NCBI GenBank assembly: GCA_964384205.1
Contig: CAYLKS010000011.1
Span: 1-63,011 of the forward strand
Source: CAYLKS01 sp964384205 [NCBI: uncultured bacterium]
Lineage (GTDB): Bacteria; JAGOEH01
Direction of reading: 5' to 3'
Length of the DNA stretch: 63,011 nt
The position numbers were made by a program, and so were the translations under genes. The notes under the pieces are model-generated. The model was not told the DNA's origin. It worked only from the letters and a program-made list of their open reading frames with translations, and searched no databases. Of the stretch, positions 1 through 8,705 are shown one piece after another (the stretch's first letter is position 1; each line of letters starts with the position of its first letter).

Positions 1-8
1 TAATGAAC

Positions 9-37
9 TTGACAAATACTTTAAATTTTGATATTAT
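9..37 (+). promoter_or_regulatory. sigma70-like promoter
   Basis: TTGACA at 9-14 and TATTAT at 32-37 are separated by 17 bases. The next plus-strand gene starts only at 575, so if this site is active it makes a long leader or a separate short transcript. Confidence 0.45.
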
Positions 38-333
38 ATATACAGAGGGGATACCTTGTCTATTACAATCCCATTTATTATATGTGATAAATATAAATAT
101 ATAATTTTTGATATTTCGGATATTATATAATGCTATGCTGTTTATTTATTGTGAAGATATTTATATTTAAATTAAAAATTTTATATATAATAAAATATAA
201 TAAAAATTTTTTTACAAAGTTTTTATAAAAAAGCTTTATGATATTTTTTTATAAAATAATATGGAGAAATATAATATTTTTTAGATATAGAGGATAAATT
301 ATATAAAAAAAAGTAAAAGTTATAAAAAAATAC

Positions 334-362
334 TTGACAAAAAAAGATAAGTTATTTACTTT
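334..362 (+). promoter_or_regulatory. promoter of the TonB/T9SS/PorV unit
   Basis: TTGACA at 334-339, a 17-base spacer and TACTTT at 357-362. It is the promoter match nearest to the gene starting at 575 and would leave a 5' leader of about 200 bases. Confidence 0.5.
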
Positions 363-564
363 GTTTTTAGATATGAAAGGAAATGTTTTACTTTTTTTAT
401 TAAAAATAATCTTTCTTATTCGTTTTTTTAAAAGATGCAATTCTTTATTAAATAGTGTTGTAGTATTTTTTTCAGTATGTTTTTAAAAAAATTTAGAAAG
501 GAGGGTGTTATTAATAATTTTTCGTGTGTTTTTGTGTGTCTTTTTTTATTAAATAACTTTAAAT

Positions 565-570
565 GGGGGG
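565..570 (+). promoter_or_regulatory. G-run ribosome-binding site
   Basis: GGGGGG lies four bases (TATT) before the ATG at 575. The next two genes of the unit have nearly the same leader. The site favours ATG 575 over the in-frame ATG at 563, which lies just before the G run. Confidence 0.55.
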
Positions 571-574
571 TATT

Positions 575-3500
575 ATGAAAAGATTTAACCTCTTTTTATG
601 TTTAGTGTTTTTTCTATTAGTTGGTGACATAATGGCAGCTACCACAGGAAAGCTTAAAGGTTATGTTGCTGATAAGGCGACAGGGGAGAGGTTACCAGGA
701 GTGCAGGTAGTTGTTACTTCAATATGGTTTGGAGATATTGAAGTGGATGTAGCGAAGAAGATGGGGGCAATCTCTGATGCTGATGGGAATTATTTTATTT
801 TGAATATTGAACCTGGAGTTTATACTATTGTTGCTAAATTAATAGGATATAAGACTGTGGTTAAACAGAAAGTGGCTATTTCTTCTGGACATACAACTAT
901 ATTGAATTTTTCAATGGAACAGACTGCAATTCAAGGAGAAGAGGTTGTAGTAGTTGCTAAAAAAGAGATTATTAAGAAAGATTTATCTTCAAGTTCCATT
1001 GAAATAAAATCTACTGAGCTAAATGAAGTTCCACAGGTTAATGATATTCAGGATTATGTCAATTTACAAGCAGGTGTAAGTGGTTGGAGTATAAGAGGTG
1101 GAAATGTTAGAGAAACGCAGTTTATGATGGATGGACTTTTAATGGTTGACAATAGAGCAAATGAACCTATTGCTCAACCGAATTTAAGTTCTATTGAGGA
1201 AATTAATATTTTAAAAGGTGGATTTAATGCTGAATATGGTAATGTTCGTTCTGGTATAATAAATGTAGTTACTAAAAAAGGTTCACGAAGTAAATATCAT
1301 ATGACATTAGATATAAAATATTCACCAGCACATTATAAACATAGAGGTCCGTCATTATTTGACAAAGACAATTATTATGTAAAACCTTATTATGATACTA
1401 CTGATAGTTTATGTTGGAAAGGCACAGATATTTTACCTGATTCTTTAAAAGATCGATATCCTACTTTTGAGGGATGGATATCTTTTGCTGAAGGTAAGCC
1501 AGGAACACCAGAAGATTATAGGAATATTTTTATTTGGGAACATAGACTTCCTGGTGCAAATAAATTATTACCTCCTGGTTATGATGGACCAGAAAGAGAA
1601 GGTCATTATGGAGATAAACCAGATAAGATTATAGATGTTGGTTTTGGTGGCCCTGTTCCGGGTTTTAAAGGTAAATTAACATTTTATGCTTCATATAGAA
1701 CAAATAGAGATGCTTTTGCGTTGCCTACATGGAGAGATTATTATTCTGATGATAATTTTCAGTTAAAATTAACATATTATATTAATTCGAGTATGGAATT
1801 GAATATTGATGGATTATGGGGAAAAGTGAAGACTATGAGTGCAAGTGTTTCTGGTGGTGCTAGAAATAATTATTTGAGAAGTGGTTCTGCTATTTTGTGG
1901 AGTAGTTTGACAGAAGGTCCTGGAGATAGAAGTTCTGGCTCTCTTTATTTGCCAAATGCTTTGACTCCTTATGATATAGATAAAAATGTTATAGGTTTTA
2001 CTTTTACACATACTTTAAGTCCAAGTACTTTTTATAATATTAGGTTTTCTATGGCTAATATTGAGAATTTTGCAGATAGTAGTTTTTATAGTTTTAGAGA
2101 TACTACGCCAATAGTTGATTTAGACAATGGGCTTTATCTTGACGAGAGGCCATATGGCTTAACATATGAAAACCTTTACTCTATTGAAGGTACTATGAAT
2201 ATGGGTGGTATTCAGGCATGTCAGAGAGATTATTCTACTGTAAAATCGTATAATTTTAAAGCTGATATTACAAGCCAGATTAATACTCATAATGAAGTAA
2301 AAACAGGTATAGAATTTAATTATGATAAGAACAAAACAGAAGTAGGTTCTCATGAACTTTATACTAAGAGTATGGGATGGGATGATAAATGGGAAGGAAA
2401 GCCGATAAGGTTTGCAGCATTTGCTCAGGATAAAATAGAATTTGAAGGAATGATTGCAAATGTTGGGTTGAGATTTGATTATTTTGATCCTAATATCTCA
2501 TGGTTTACGGAAACTTATTCTAATTATTATACTGTAAATGGTAAGAAAAAATTATTAACAGAGGCACCACGAAAGAAAGTTGATAGTAAGATGAAGATAA
2601 GCCCGAGATTCGGTATATCGCATCCAATTTCTGAGAAATCTAAACTTTATTTTAATTATGGCCATTTTTATCAGTTGCCTTTGACAAGAGATCTTTATGG
2701 TATTGGAATGGGTGGAGAAATATATCCATTGAGTTTTCTTGGAAATCCTGATTTAGATTTTGAAAAAACAGTTGCTTATGAATTGGGATATGAGCATGAT
2801 ATTAGAGGACAGTATTTATTGCATATTGCAGGATATTATAAAGATGTATCTGAGCAGGCAGGTAGTGTTAGATATGTAGGTATAGATGAAGTTGTTAGCT
2901 ATTATACTGTTAGAAATAATAATTATAGAGATATAAGAGGTTTTGAAATTACTTTAAGAAAAAGATATGGTAGATGGATTACAGCTTGGATTAATTATGA
3001 TTATATGAGCACAACATGGGGTTATACAGGAAGACAAACTTATTATCAAGATAGGAGACTCCAGGCTACATCTGGTAGATATGAATTGACTGAGAACCAA
3101 TCTGATGTTCAGCCTTCTATAAGAGCTCAGGTTACTTTTAAGATTCCGAAAGATTTGAATAAATATTATGGTGGCTGGGATTTCAGTTTATTATTTTCTT
3201 GGCGTGATGGCCCAAGATTTACATGGGATCCATTGCATTTAAATACCCCTGATGTTAGGAATAATGTGGAATGGAAAGATTATTATATGTTTGATGGAAA
3301 ATTTTCTAAAAAGTTTAAGGTTAAAAATGTTAATTTTGAAATTTATGGTGATATTAATAATATTTTTAATATTAAATATTTGGCATATGGTTCAAGAGGC
3401 TTTTTGAATGGTCCGGATTTTGAGCAGTATATGAAATCATTACATTTACCTATGTATAAAGATCCTCGTTATTCTTATGAAGGAGGGAATGATAAGCCGG

Positions 3501-3607
3501 GTGATGTGAGAAGTAAAGATAAGCCTTATATCAATATGCCGAATAGATACTTTTTGACATATACAAATCCTCGAAGCTTTTTCTTTGGTTTAAGAGTAAA
3601 TTTTTAA
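575..3607 (+). CDS. TonB-dependent outer-membrane receptor with carboxypeptidase-like N-terminal domain
   Basis: This is a 1010-residue outer-membrane receptor of the TonB-dependent family, expected to import or bind a ligand using energy passed from the inner membrane. A signal peptide covers about residues 1-21. A carboxypeptidase-regulatory-like beta-sandwich follows at about 25-116 (GxVxDxxTGxxLPGV and DADGNY patterns). The plug is at about 150-236 with SIRGGN, MMDG and an EYGNVRSGIINVVTKKG plug end. The remainder is aromatic-rich beta strands ending in FFFGLRVNF, a terminal Phe typical of outer-membrane barrels. The N-terminal sandwich has an extra loop (about residues 50-65). ATG 575 was chosen because of the G-run ribosome-binding site; ATG 563 is in frame. 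The ligand is unknown. The two following genes suggest that it works with a T9SS-type cargo and a PorV-like barrel. Confidence 0.9.
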   Translation: MKRFNLFLCLVFFLLVGDIMAATTGKLKGYVADKATGERLPGVQVVVTSIWFGDIEVDVAKKMGAISDADGNYFILNIEPGVYTIVAKLIGYKTVVKQKVAISSGHTTILNFSMEQTAIQGEEVVVVAKKEIIKKDLSSSSIEIKSTELNEVPQVNDIQDYVNLQAGVSGWSIRGGNVRETQFMMDGLLMVDNRANEPIAQPNLSSIEEINILKGGFNAEYGNVRSGIINVVTKKGSRSKYHMTLDIKYSPAHYKHRGPSLFDKDNYYVKPYYDTTDSLCWKGTDILPDSLKDRYPTFEGWISFAEGKPGTPEDYRNIFIWEHRLPGANKLLPPGYDGPEREGHYGDKPDKIIDVGFGGPVPGFKGKLTFYASYRTNRDAFALPTWRDYYSDDNFQLKLTYYINSSMELNIDGLWGKVKTMSASVSGGARNNYLRSGSAILWSSLTEGPGDRSSGSLYLPNALTPYDIDKNVIGFTFTHTLSPSTFYNIRFSMANIENFADSSFYSFRDTTPIVDLDNGLYLDERPYGLTYENLYSIEGTMNMGGIQACQRDYSTVKSYNFKADITSQINTHNEVKTGIEFNYDKNKTEVGSHELYTKSMGWDDKWEGKPIRFAAFAQDKIEFEGMIANVGLRFDYFDPNISWFTETYSNYYTVNGKKKLLTEAPRKKVDSKMKISPRFGISHPISEKSKLYFNYGHFYQLPLTRDLYGIGMGGEIYPLSFLGNPDLDFEKTVAYELGYEHDIRGQYLLHIAGYYKDVSEQAGSVRYVGIDEVVSYYTVRNNNYRDIRGFEITLRKRYGRWITAWINYDYMSTTWGYTGRQTYYQDRRLQATSGRYELTENQSDVQPSIRAQVTFKIPKDLNKYYGGWDFSLLFSWRDGPRFTWDPLHLNTPDVRNNVEWKDYYMFDGKFSKKFKVKNVNFEIYGDINNIFNIKYLAYGSRGFLNGPDFEQYMKSLHLPMYKDPRYSYEGGNDKPGDVRSKDKPYINMPNRYFLTYTNPRSFFFGLRVNF

Positions 3608-3609
3608 TA

Positions 3610-3614
3610 GGGGG
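3610..3614 (+). promoter_or_regulatory. G-run ribosome-binding site
   Basis: GGGGG lies five bases (TATTT) before the ATG at 3620 and resembles the leaders at 565-570 and 5806-5811. Confidence 0.5.
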
Positions 3615-3619
3615 TATTT

Positions 3620-5806
3620 ATGAAATTATTTAAACTATTGTTATTTTTAATAATTTTTTTATGTAATATTGCATACTCATCTGAGGTGAGGTGGGTACGT
3701 ATAGGAAATCTTTGGGATAAGATATTAGATTATGGTGATGAAGGGTATGGAGGAGGCGCTTATACTTTTGGCGCTTATTATTATAATGCTTTTGATGAAC
3801 CTTGGCAGGTTTGGGATTATCGTCGATTGGGACTTTTATGTAAAAACTGGACAGGTCCTGATGGGACAGTTTATAAATATAAAATGACAGGATATGCAGC
3901 ATGGTCAAATCCTCAAGAAGAAACAATGGCAGTTCCTTTTGAAGATGGTGCAACTATTCATAGATTTTTCAGGTATGAACCGCCGAAAATAACAGTGGAT
4001 GGGCTTCCTATAGAAGATCCTTTCCCACGAATGGGTGATTATGTTAATCCTGATAGCATCCCTGGTACTGCTGATTTGAGGGTTAGTTCCCATATTAGAA
4101 CATCAATGGGAGTAGATATTGTACAAGATGTTTATGTGTGGAGTCAAAAAAATCATGATGATTATATTATTTATGATTATAAGTTGATAAATACTGGAAA
4201 CATTGATTTAGATGAAGAAGTTGAGCTTCCTGATCAGGTTATAGATAGTTTTTATTTTTATAGATCTGCAGCCTTTGGGTGGTGTGGATCCTGGTTATCT
4301 TATTATGGTTCTCATAAAGATGATAGTTTAAGATTGATGTATAATTATCCAGAATGGTCTGGTTCAGATTATGATGATTTTGGAACTGCTAATAAAGACA
4401 TGGGTTTTATTCAATATCCATGGTGGCAGGGATGGGCTTTTTTACATATTGATAAATCTGCGCATGATCATTCTGATGATCCTTCTCAGCCAAGGATGAT
4501 TGGATTTTATGATAGTGAGATTCAATATATGAGGAAACCCCCTTATGAATTAAGTGATGATCAACAGGAAAAATTATGGATAACTGTTACAAAAGGACTA
4601 AAAAATGTACCTGGAGTACAAGGAGAGCATCCAGATTTATCGGATATTGGAGAAGCAAATCTCAGAGATGGGATATATCATGAGGTTCCAATGGATATAA
4701 TGGCGAAAAGATTAGGAATCCCTTATCCTAATTCATGGGAAGGCGGTTTTGCATGGGTAACATATAGGCCAATTGGTATTTTTGCATGCGGTCCTTATAC
4801 ATTGAATCCTGGAGATACTATAAGAATTGTAATGGCTCATGTAATGGGTTCTATATCTCCAGAGATTGGATGGGATATTGGTAAGAAATGGAAGAATGAA
4901 GAATTAAAATTAGAGGAAGCACCGGATGTGGAATTACCGCCTATGGCTGATTTAGTATATAATGCTAAACCAGAATATGATGATAATGACAAAGCAAAAG
5001 ATAAATGGGTTATGTTAGCTAAAGATTCATTATTTGAGAATGCAAGCCATGCAAAATGGGCGGTTAGAAATAATTTTCAAGTACCTGTCCCACCACCACC
5101 ACCTTCTATAGAAGTTATTTCTAGTTCTGATAAAATTGTTATTAGGTGGGGTAATGAATCTGAATCTGCTCCAGATCTTGTTGGTTATAGAGTTTATAGA
5201 GCAGTGGGTTCTCCGTATTATTCTGATTCTACAATGACATTAGGAAAATGGGAAATGATATATGAATGTGGGAAAGATATTCATGAATTTGAAGATAAGA
5301 CAGCACAAAGAGGGTTTAATTATTATTACTATGTAGCCGCTTATGATGATGGGTCTCATCCAGAAGTACCTTCTCAATATGCAGCAGGTGTTAGCAATGT
5401 CCAGGAAAGTCTTGAAAGTGGCAGATGGCTTAATTATACCAGAACACAATCTGGTGCAGCGAGATTAAAAAAACCTGCTGGTAAAGAATTAAAAGAAATT
5501 AAAATAGTTCCAAATCCATATAATGTTAAAGCTTTTAGAGAAGGAAAAGCTTTTACTCAAGAGAATAAAATTATGTTTTTGAATCTGCCCCCTGTTTGTA
5601 CTATAAAAATTTATACAGAAACAGGAGATTTAGTGAGAACTATATATCATACTGATGGTTCTGGAGATGAAGAATGGGTTGATCCTACTGGTGAAAATTA
5701 TATGAATACTAATTCTGATCAAATACCTGTATCTGGAATTTACATTGCTCATATAGAGACTCCTGATGGCAAAAGTATAAATAAACATTTTGTAATTATA
5801 AGATAG
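3620..5806 (+). CDS. Secreted Fn3 protein with T9SS type A C-terminal sorting domain
   Basis: A 728-residue exported protein of unknown activity. A signal peptide spans about residues 1-20. The next 470 residues are rich in Trp, Tyr, Gly and Asp and do not match a family I recognise. A proline stretch (PVPPPPPS) leads into a fibronectin type III-like domain at about 487-595, with the IVIRWGNES and GYRVYRA patterns. The last 100 residues form a T9SS-type sorting domain: IVPNPYN near 629, then a beta-rich stretch ending in SGIYIAHIETPDGKS and a final HFVIIR. In this family the domain directs cargo across the outer membrane through the Por system. The gene sits between the receptor and the PorV-like gene with 12- and 9-base gaps, so one mRNA is likely. 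Surface location is an inference. Confidence 0.75.
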   Translation: MKLFKLLLFLIIFLCNIAYSSEVRWVRIGNLWDKILDYGDEGYGGGAYTFGAYYYNAFDEPWQVWDYRRLGLLCKNWTGPDGTVYKYKMTGYAAWSNPQEETMAVPFEDGATIHRFFRYEPPKITVDGLPIEDPFPRMGDYVNPDSIPGTADLRVSSHIRTSMGVDIVQDVYVWSQKNHDDYIIYDYKLINTGNIDLDEEVELPDQVIDSFYFYRSAAFGWCGSWLSYYGSHKDDSLRLMYNYPEWSGSDYDDFGTANKDMGFIQYPWWQGWAFLHIDKSAHDHSDDPSQPRMIGFYDSEIQYMRKPPYELSDDQQEKLWITVTKGLKNVPGVQGEHPDLSDIGEANLRDGIYHEVPMDIMAKRLGIPYPNSWEGGFAWVTYRPIGIFACGPYTLNPGDTIRIVMAHVMGSISPEIGWDIGKKWKNEELKLEEAPDVELPPMADLVYNAKPEYDDNDKAKDKWVMLAKDSLFENASHAKWAVRNNFQVPVPPPPPSIEVISSSDKIVIRWGNESESAPDLVGYRVYRAVGSPYYSDSTMTLGKWEMIYECGKDIHEFEDKTAQRGFNYYYYVAAYDDGSHPEVPSQYAAGVSNVQESLESGRWLNYTRTQSGAARLKKPAGKELKEIKIVPNPYNVKAFREGKAFTQENKIMFLNLPPVCTIKIYTETGDLVRTIYHTDGSGDEEWVDPTGENYMNTNSDQIPVSGIYIAHIETPDGKSINKHFVIIR

Positions 5807-5811
5807 GGGGG
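5806..5811 (+). promoter_or_regulatory. G-run ribosome-binding site
   Basis: GGGGGG, whose first G is also the last base of the previous gene's TAG stop, lies four bases (TATT) before the ATG at 5816. It is the third copy of this leader pattern in the unit. Confidence 0.5.
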
Positions 5812-5815
5812 TATT

Positions 5816-6790
5816 ATGTTTAGATTTAAAATAACACTTTTTATAGTTTTGTTTTTGTTTGCTATAAATTCGTATGCTTTGAAAAAAGTAGGGAAGGCTG
5901 GTTTTAAATTTTTAGATGTAGGTATTGGAGCAAGAGCAGCAGGAACAGGTTCTGCCTATATTGTAAATGGAGATAATCCTGAGGCAGTATTTTTTAATCC
6001 TGCAGGTATTGCAAAATTTGAAAAGCAATATGGTTTTAGTTTTGGTTATACAAAATGGATTGCTGATATTTCTTATAATGCAGCATCATTTGTATACAAT
6101 GCGAAAAGTATAGGTAGATTTGGTCTTTTTTTTGTCTCTCCATCATATCCCGAAATAGAAGGAACAATAGTTGCAGATAATGAGGTGGGATTTATTGAAA
6201 CAGGCAAATTTAGTGTTAGTGCCTTTGCAGTAGGTTTATCTTATGCAAGAGCTTTAACTGATAAATTTATGATTGGGGGAAATATTAAATATGCAACACA
6301 AGATTTGGGGGATATGACTATTAATGATAAAAATATTAAAAATGATGCCTCGACATTTGCAGTTGATTTTGGTACAATTTTTTATCCTAAGTTTACTGCA
6401 CTTCCAACTTTTGGCTTTGCAATGACTGTAAGAAATTTTTCACCTGATGTTAAGATACAGGAAAAGGAATTTCAGTTACCATTAACTTATATTATTGGTT
6501 TTTCTGTTGATGTTTTTGATATTTTAGGTGATGTAAAAGAAGATCAAAGTTTAAACCTTGAAGTTGATGCTATTCATCCGAGAGACTATACTGAGAGATT
6601 AAATGTAGGGCTCGAATTTATTTATAGGGAAATGTTTATTGTAAGAACGGGTTATAAATTTAATTATGATGAAGAGAGTCTAACTTTTGGTCTTGGCCTT
6701 AAAAAAGGACCAATTGTTTTAGATTATTCTTATGGTAGTTTTGGAGCATTTAGTTCTGTAAGTAGAGTATCATTAGGTTTTGTTTTTTAA
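5816..6790 (+). CDS. PorV/PorQ-family outer-membrane barrel protein
   Basis: A 324-residue outer-membrane protein. After a signal peptide (about 1-21) comes the family's characteristic start: GFKFLDVGIGARAAGTGSAY, then GDNPEAVFFNPAGIA at about 50-65. Alternating beta strands follow and the protein ends in a terminal Phe. This family belongs to the FadL-like barrels; PorV shuttles T9SS cargo and PorQ is another Por component. The pairing with an upstream protein that carries a T9SS sorting domain suggests a dedicated carrier, but that is inferred from context. It is the last gene before a strong terminator. Confidence 0.8.
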   Translation: MFRFKITLFIVLFLFAINSYALKKVGKAGFKFLDVGIGARAAGTGSAYIVNGDNPEAVFFNPAGIAKFEKQYGFSFGYTKWIADISYNAASFVYNAKSIGRFGLFFVSPSYPEIEGTIVADNEVGFIETGKFSVSAFAVGLSYARALTDKFMIGGNIKYATQDLGDMTINDKNIKNDASTFAVDFGTIFYPKFTALPTFGFAMTVRNFSPDVKIQEKEFQLPLTYIIGFSVDVFDILGDVKEDQSLNLEVDAIHPRDYTERLNVGLEFIYREMFIVRTGYKFNYDEESLTFGLGLKKGPIVLDYSYGSFGAFSSVSRVSLGFVF

Positions 6791-6799
6791 TATTAATTT

Positions 6800-6843
6800 C
6801 TATGGTATCTGGCTAATATGCCGGATACCATAGTGTTTTTTTT
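6800..6843 (+). terminator. Rho-independent terminator
   Basis: A 14-base stem (6800-6813 with 6820-6833, one T-G wobble) has a six-base loop and is followed by TGTTTTTTTT. It closes the TonB/T9SS/PorV unit. Confidence 0.85.
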
Positions 6844-6858
6844 AAGGAAAGGAATATT

Positions 6859-7737
6859 ATGGTTAGAAAAATTACACTTTTTATGATGGTTATCACATCA
6901 GGATTTTTGTTTTTTTTCTGTGATAAAGATGAAGTTGTAAATTATAATACTGAAGCTGACAGTACAGTTGATCCTGTATGTGTTGATACAGAAACTGTTG
7001 GAAAAACAGGTGGAGTTCATTATGTTTGGTGGGATATAGGTAGAGATTTTTTTGATACCTTAGATATATATGTTACGATATACGATGAGCCTAAATATAA
7101 AGATGGTTTGTATTTTCAAATGTATCAGGGAAGAATAAATGATATAGGATTTTATTTTGGTTTTCAGACTGATATATATAAGCCAGGTGTTGGAGGTGTT
7201 GGTAAAGGTATAATTTTTTCAAGATGGGATATAAGAGATACCACATATGCCAAATTATATGATAATGACGGATGGATACAAAGTGCCGGTTATGAAGGAG
7301 ATTTTATTGGAATAAGAACTTCTTTTAATTGGACTCCAGATAGTTATAAATTTAGTTTATTTTATGAATCTTCTGATAGTCTTGGTGATTGGTATTGTGT
7401 AAAATTGATGAGATTATCAGATAGTTTTGAAGTAAATTTAGGGGCAATAAGATTTGAAGTTAAAGATGAAAATAAAAAAGGAATCGCAAATTGGGGAGGC
7501 ACATGGACTGAAATTTATAATAAAGCTGATCAGAATACCCCTATTCCGGATTGGAAATTATCTATAGATTCATTATTTGTTTATCCCAATAAACAAAAGC
7601 CAGCTCATGCATATTCTGATTATTCAAAGAATATTGACACACATACAGATATTTATTATGATAGTACAGAGAATAAGATTTACTTTTTAATGGGATGTGA
7701 GATTGAACGAGAGCATCCAAAAGGACAGTTATTTTAA
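6859..7737 (+). CDS. Putative lipoprotein of unknown function
   Basis: A 292-residue protein I do not recognise. The N terminus is a short basic stretch, a hydrophobic segment and FLFFFC-DKDE at residues 16-25, so it is probably a lipoprotein attached at Cys21. The lipobox has Phe where Leu is usual. The body is rich in Tyr, Trp, Asp and Gly with alternating beta-like strands (for example GFYFGFQTDIY and YEGDFIGIRTSF), suggesting an all-beta, possibly carbohydrate-related domain. It is the first gene after the terminator at 6800-6843 and has an AAGGAAAGGA ribosome-binding site. The epimerase and glycosidase downstream follow at short spacing, so a role in polysaccharide handling is plausible but unproven. 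Confidence 0.6.
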   Translation: MVRKITLFMMVITSGFLFFFCDKDEVVNYNTEADSTVDPVCVDTETVGKTGGVHYVWWDIGRDFFDTLDIYVTIYDEPKYKDGLYFQMYQGRINDIGFYFGFQTDIYKPGVGGVGKGIIFSRWDIRDTTYAKLYDNDGWIQSAGYEGDFIGIRTSFNWTPDSYKFSLFYESSDSLGDWYCVKLMRLSDSFEVNLGAIRFEVKDENKKGIANWGGTWTEIYNKADQNTPIPDWKLSIDSLFVYPNKQKPAHAYSDYSKNIDTHTDIYYDSTENKIYFLMGCEIEREHPKGQLF

Positions 7738-7749
7738 AAAGGAGGAATA

Positions 7750-8688
7750 ATGCAAAATGTACTTGTTACAGGTGGTGCTGGTTTTATTGGAAGTCATATT
7801 GTAGAGGAATTGATATTTCAAGGAATTAATGTTACTATTTTTGACAATTTATCTACAGGCTTTATTAGGAATATTCAGCAATTTCTTGATAAAAAAAATG
7901 TTAAATTTGTAAAAGGTGACATTTTAGATTATGATTTATTGGAAGAGGTTTTAAAGGATATTGACACTGTTTTTCATCTTGCAGCTAAAATTAGTGTTGC
8001 AGAATCAATGACAAATGAGGTAGAGTATGTGAAGGTGAATACGATTGGTACATTGAATGTATTAAAAGCAGGGGTAAAAAATAATCTTAAAAATATTGTT
8101 CTTTCTTCTTCTGCAGCTATTTATGGCGATAATCCGATAATTCCTAAAGTTGAAACAATGTTGCCAGAGCCTAAGAGTCCTTATGCCATAACTAAGTTGG
8201 ATGGAGAATATTATTTTAAGATGTTTAGGGAGGAATATGGTATTAATGCTGTAGCATTACGTTATTTTAATGTATTTGGAGCACGACAAAATCCAGAGTC
8301 TCAATATGCGGCTGCTATTCCTATTTTTATTAATAAGGCATTGAAAAATGAAGATATTGTTATTTTTGGAGATGGCGAGCAGACAAGAGATTTTATTTAT
8401 GTAAAAGATATTGTTAAAGCCAATATTTTTGCAGCAAAATTTGGAGGGGATATATTTAATGTTTCCACAGGGAAAAGTATTACTATCAATCAATTAGCTG
8501 AAAAGATTATACGACTTACAGGTTCTAAATCTAAAATTGTTCATACTGATCCTCGTCCCGGTGATGTTAAACACTCAAGAGGTGATAATACAAAGATAAT
8601 TAATGAATTAAGTTTTGATAAATTTTGTGATTTTGACGAAGCTTTAATTATAACTATAAACTATTTTAAAGATCTTTTTGATACTTAA
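7750..8688 (+). CDS. NAD-dependent nucleotide-sugar epimerase/dehydratase (GalE-like)
   Basis: A 312-residue extended short-chain dehydrogenase, the usual length for UDP-hexose 4-epimerases. The Rossmann motif GGAGFIGSH is at residues 8-16. The catalytic pair is Tyr145/Lys149 in SPYAITK, with the SSSAAIYG strand before it. The substrate-side motifs NVFGARQNP and FGDGEQTRDFIYVKDI are typical of UDP-glucose or UDP-GlcNAc 4-epimerases. It acts in the cytoplasm, probably supplying a nucleotide sugar for surface polysaccharide or glycolipid. AAAGGAGGAATA precedes ATG 7750. The gene lies in a three-gene series with a lipoprotein and a glycosidase. The sugar cannot be decided from sequence alone. 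Confidence 0.88.
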   Translation: MQNVLVTGGAGFIGSHIVEELIFQGINVTIFDNLSTGFIRNIQQFLDKKNVKFVKGDILDYDLLEEVLKDIDTVFHLAAKISVAESMTNEVEYVKVNTIGTLNVLKAGVKNNLKNIVLSSSAAIYGDNPIIPKVETMLPEPKSPYAITKLDGEYYFKMFREEYGINAVALRYFNVFGARQNPESQYAAAIPIFINKALKNEDIVIFGDGEQTRDFIYVKDIVKANIFAAKFGGDIFNVSTGKSITINQLAEKIIRLTGSKSKIVHTDPRPGDVKHSRGDNTKIINELSFDKFCDFDEALIITINYFKDLFDT

Positions 8689-8705
8689 AAAAAGGAGAGT
8701 TTATT

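Larger units (their letters stand above)
1..574. other. AT-rich region upstream of the TonB-receptor unit
   Basis: No convincing protein-coding gene is visible here. The stretch is almost entirely A/T and carries two sigma70-like promoter matches (9-37 and 334-362). At 497-505 there is an unusually good ribosome-binding-type sequence (AAAGGAGGG) that is not followed by ATG, GTG or TTG at a normal distance. An open frame beginning with ATT at 510 would end in a TGA at 576-578 that overlaps the ATG of the receptor gene. I see no strong GC hairpin, tRNA or riboswitch fold. A minus-strand open frame at 249-440 is low-complexity (Phe, Ile, Lys) and is probably chance. Confidence 0.6.

Noticed and set aside
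249-440. 63-residue minus-strand open frame in the first intergenic region
   Set aside because: Low-complexity Phe/Ile/Lys sequence in A/T-rich DNA, TTG start, no good ribosome-binding site, and it lies over a plus-strand promoter.
3630-3953. 107-residue antisense frame inside the T9SS cargo gene
   Set aside because: It is the shadow of a gene with strong domain evidence and shows no family pattern of its own.
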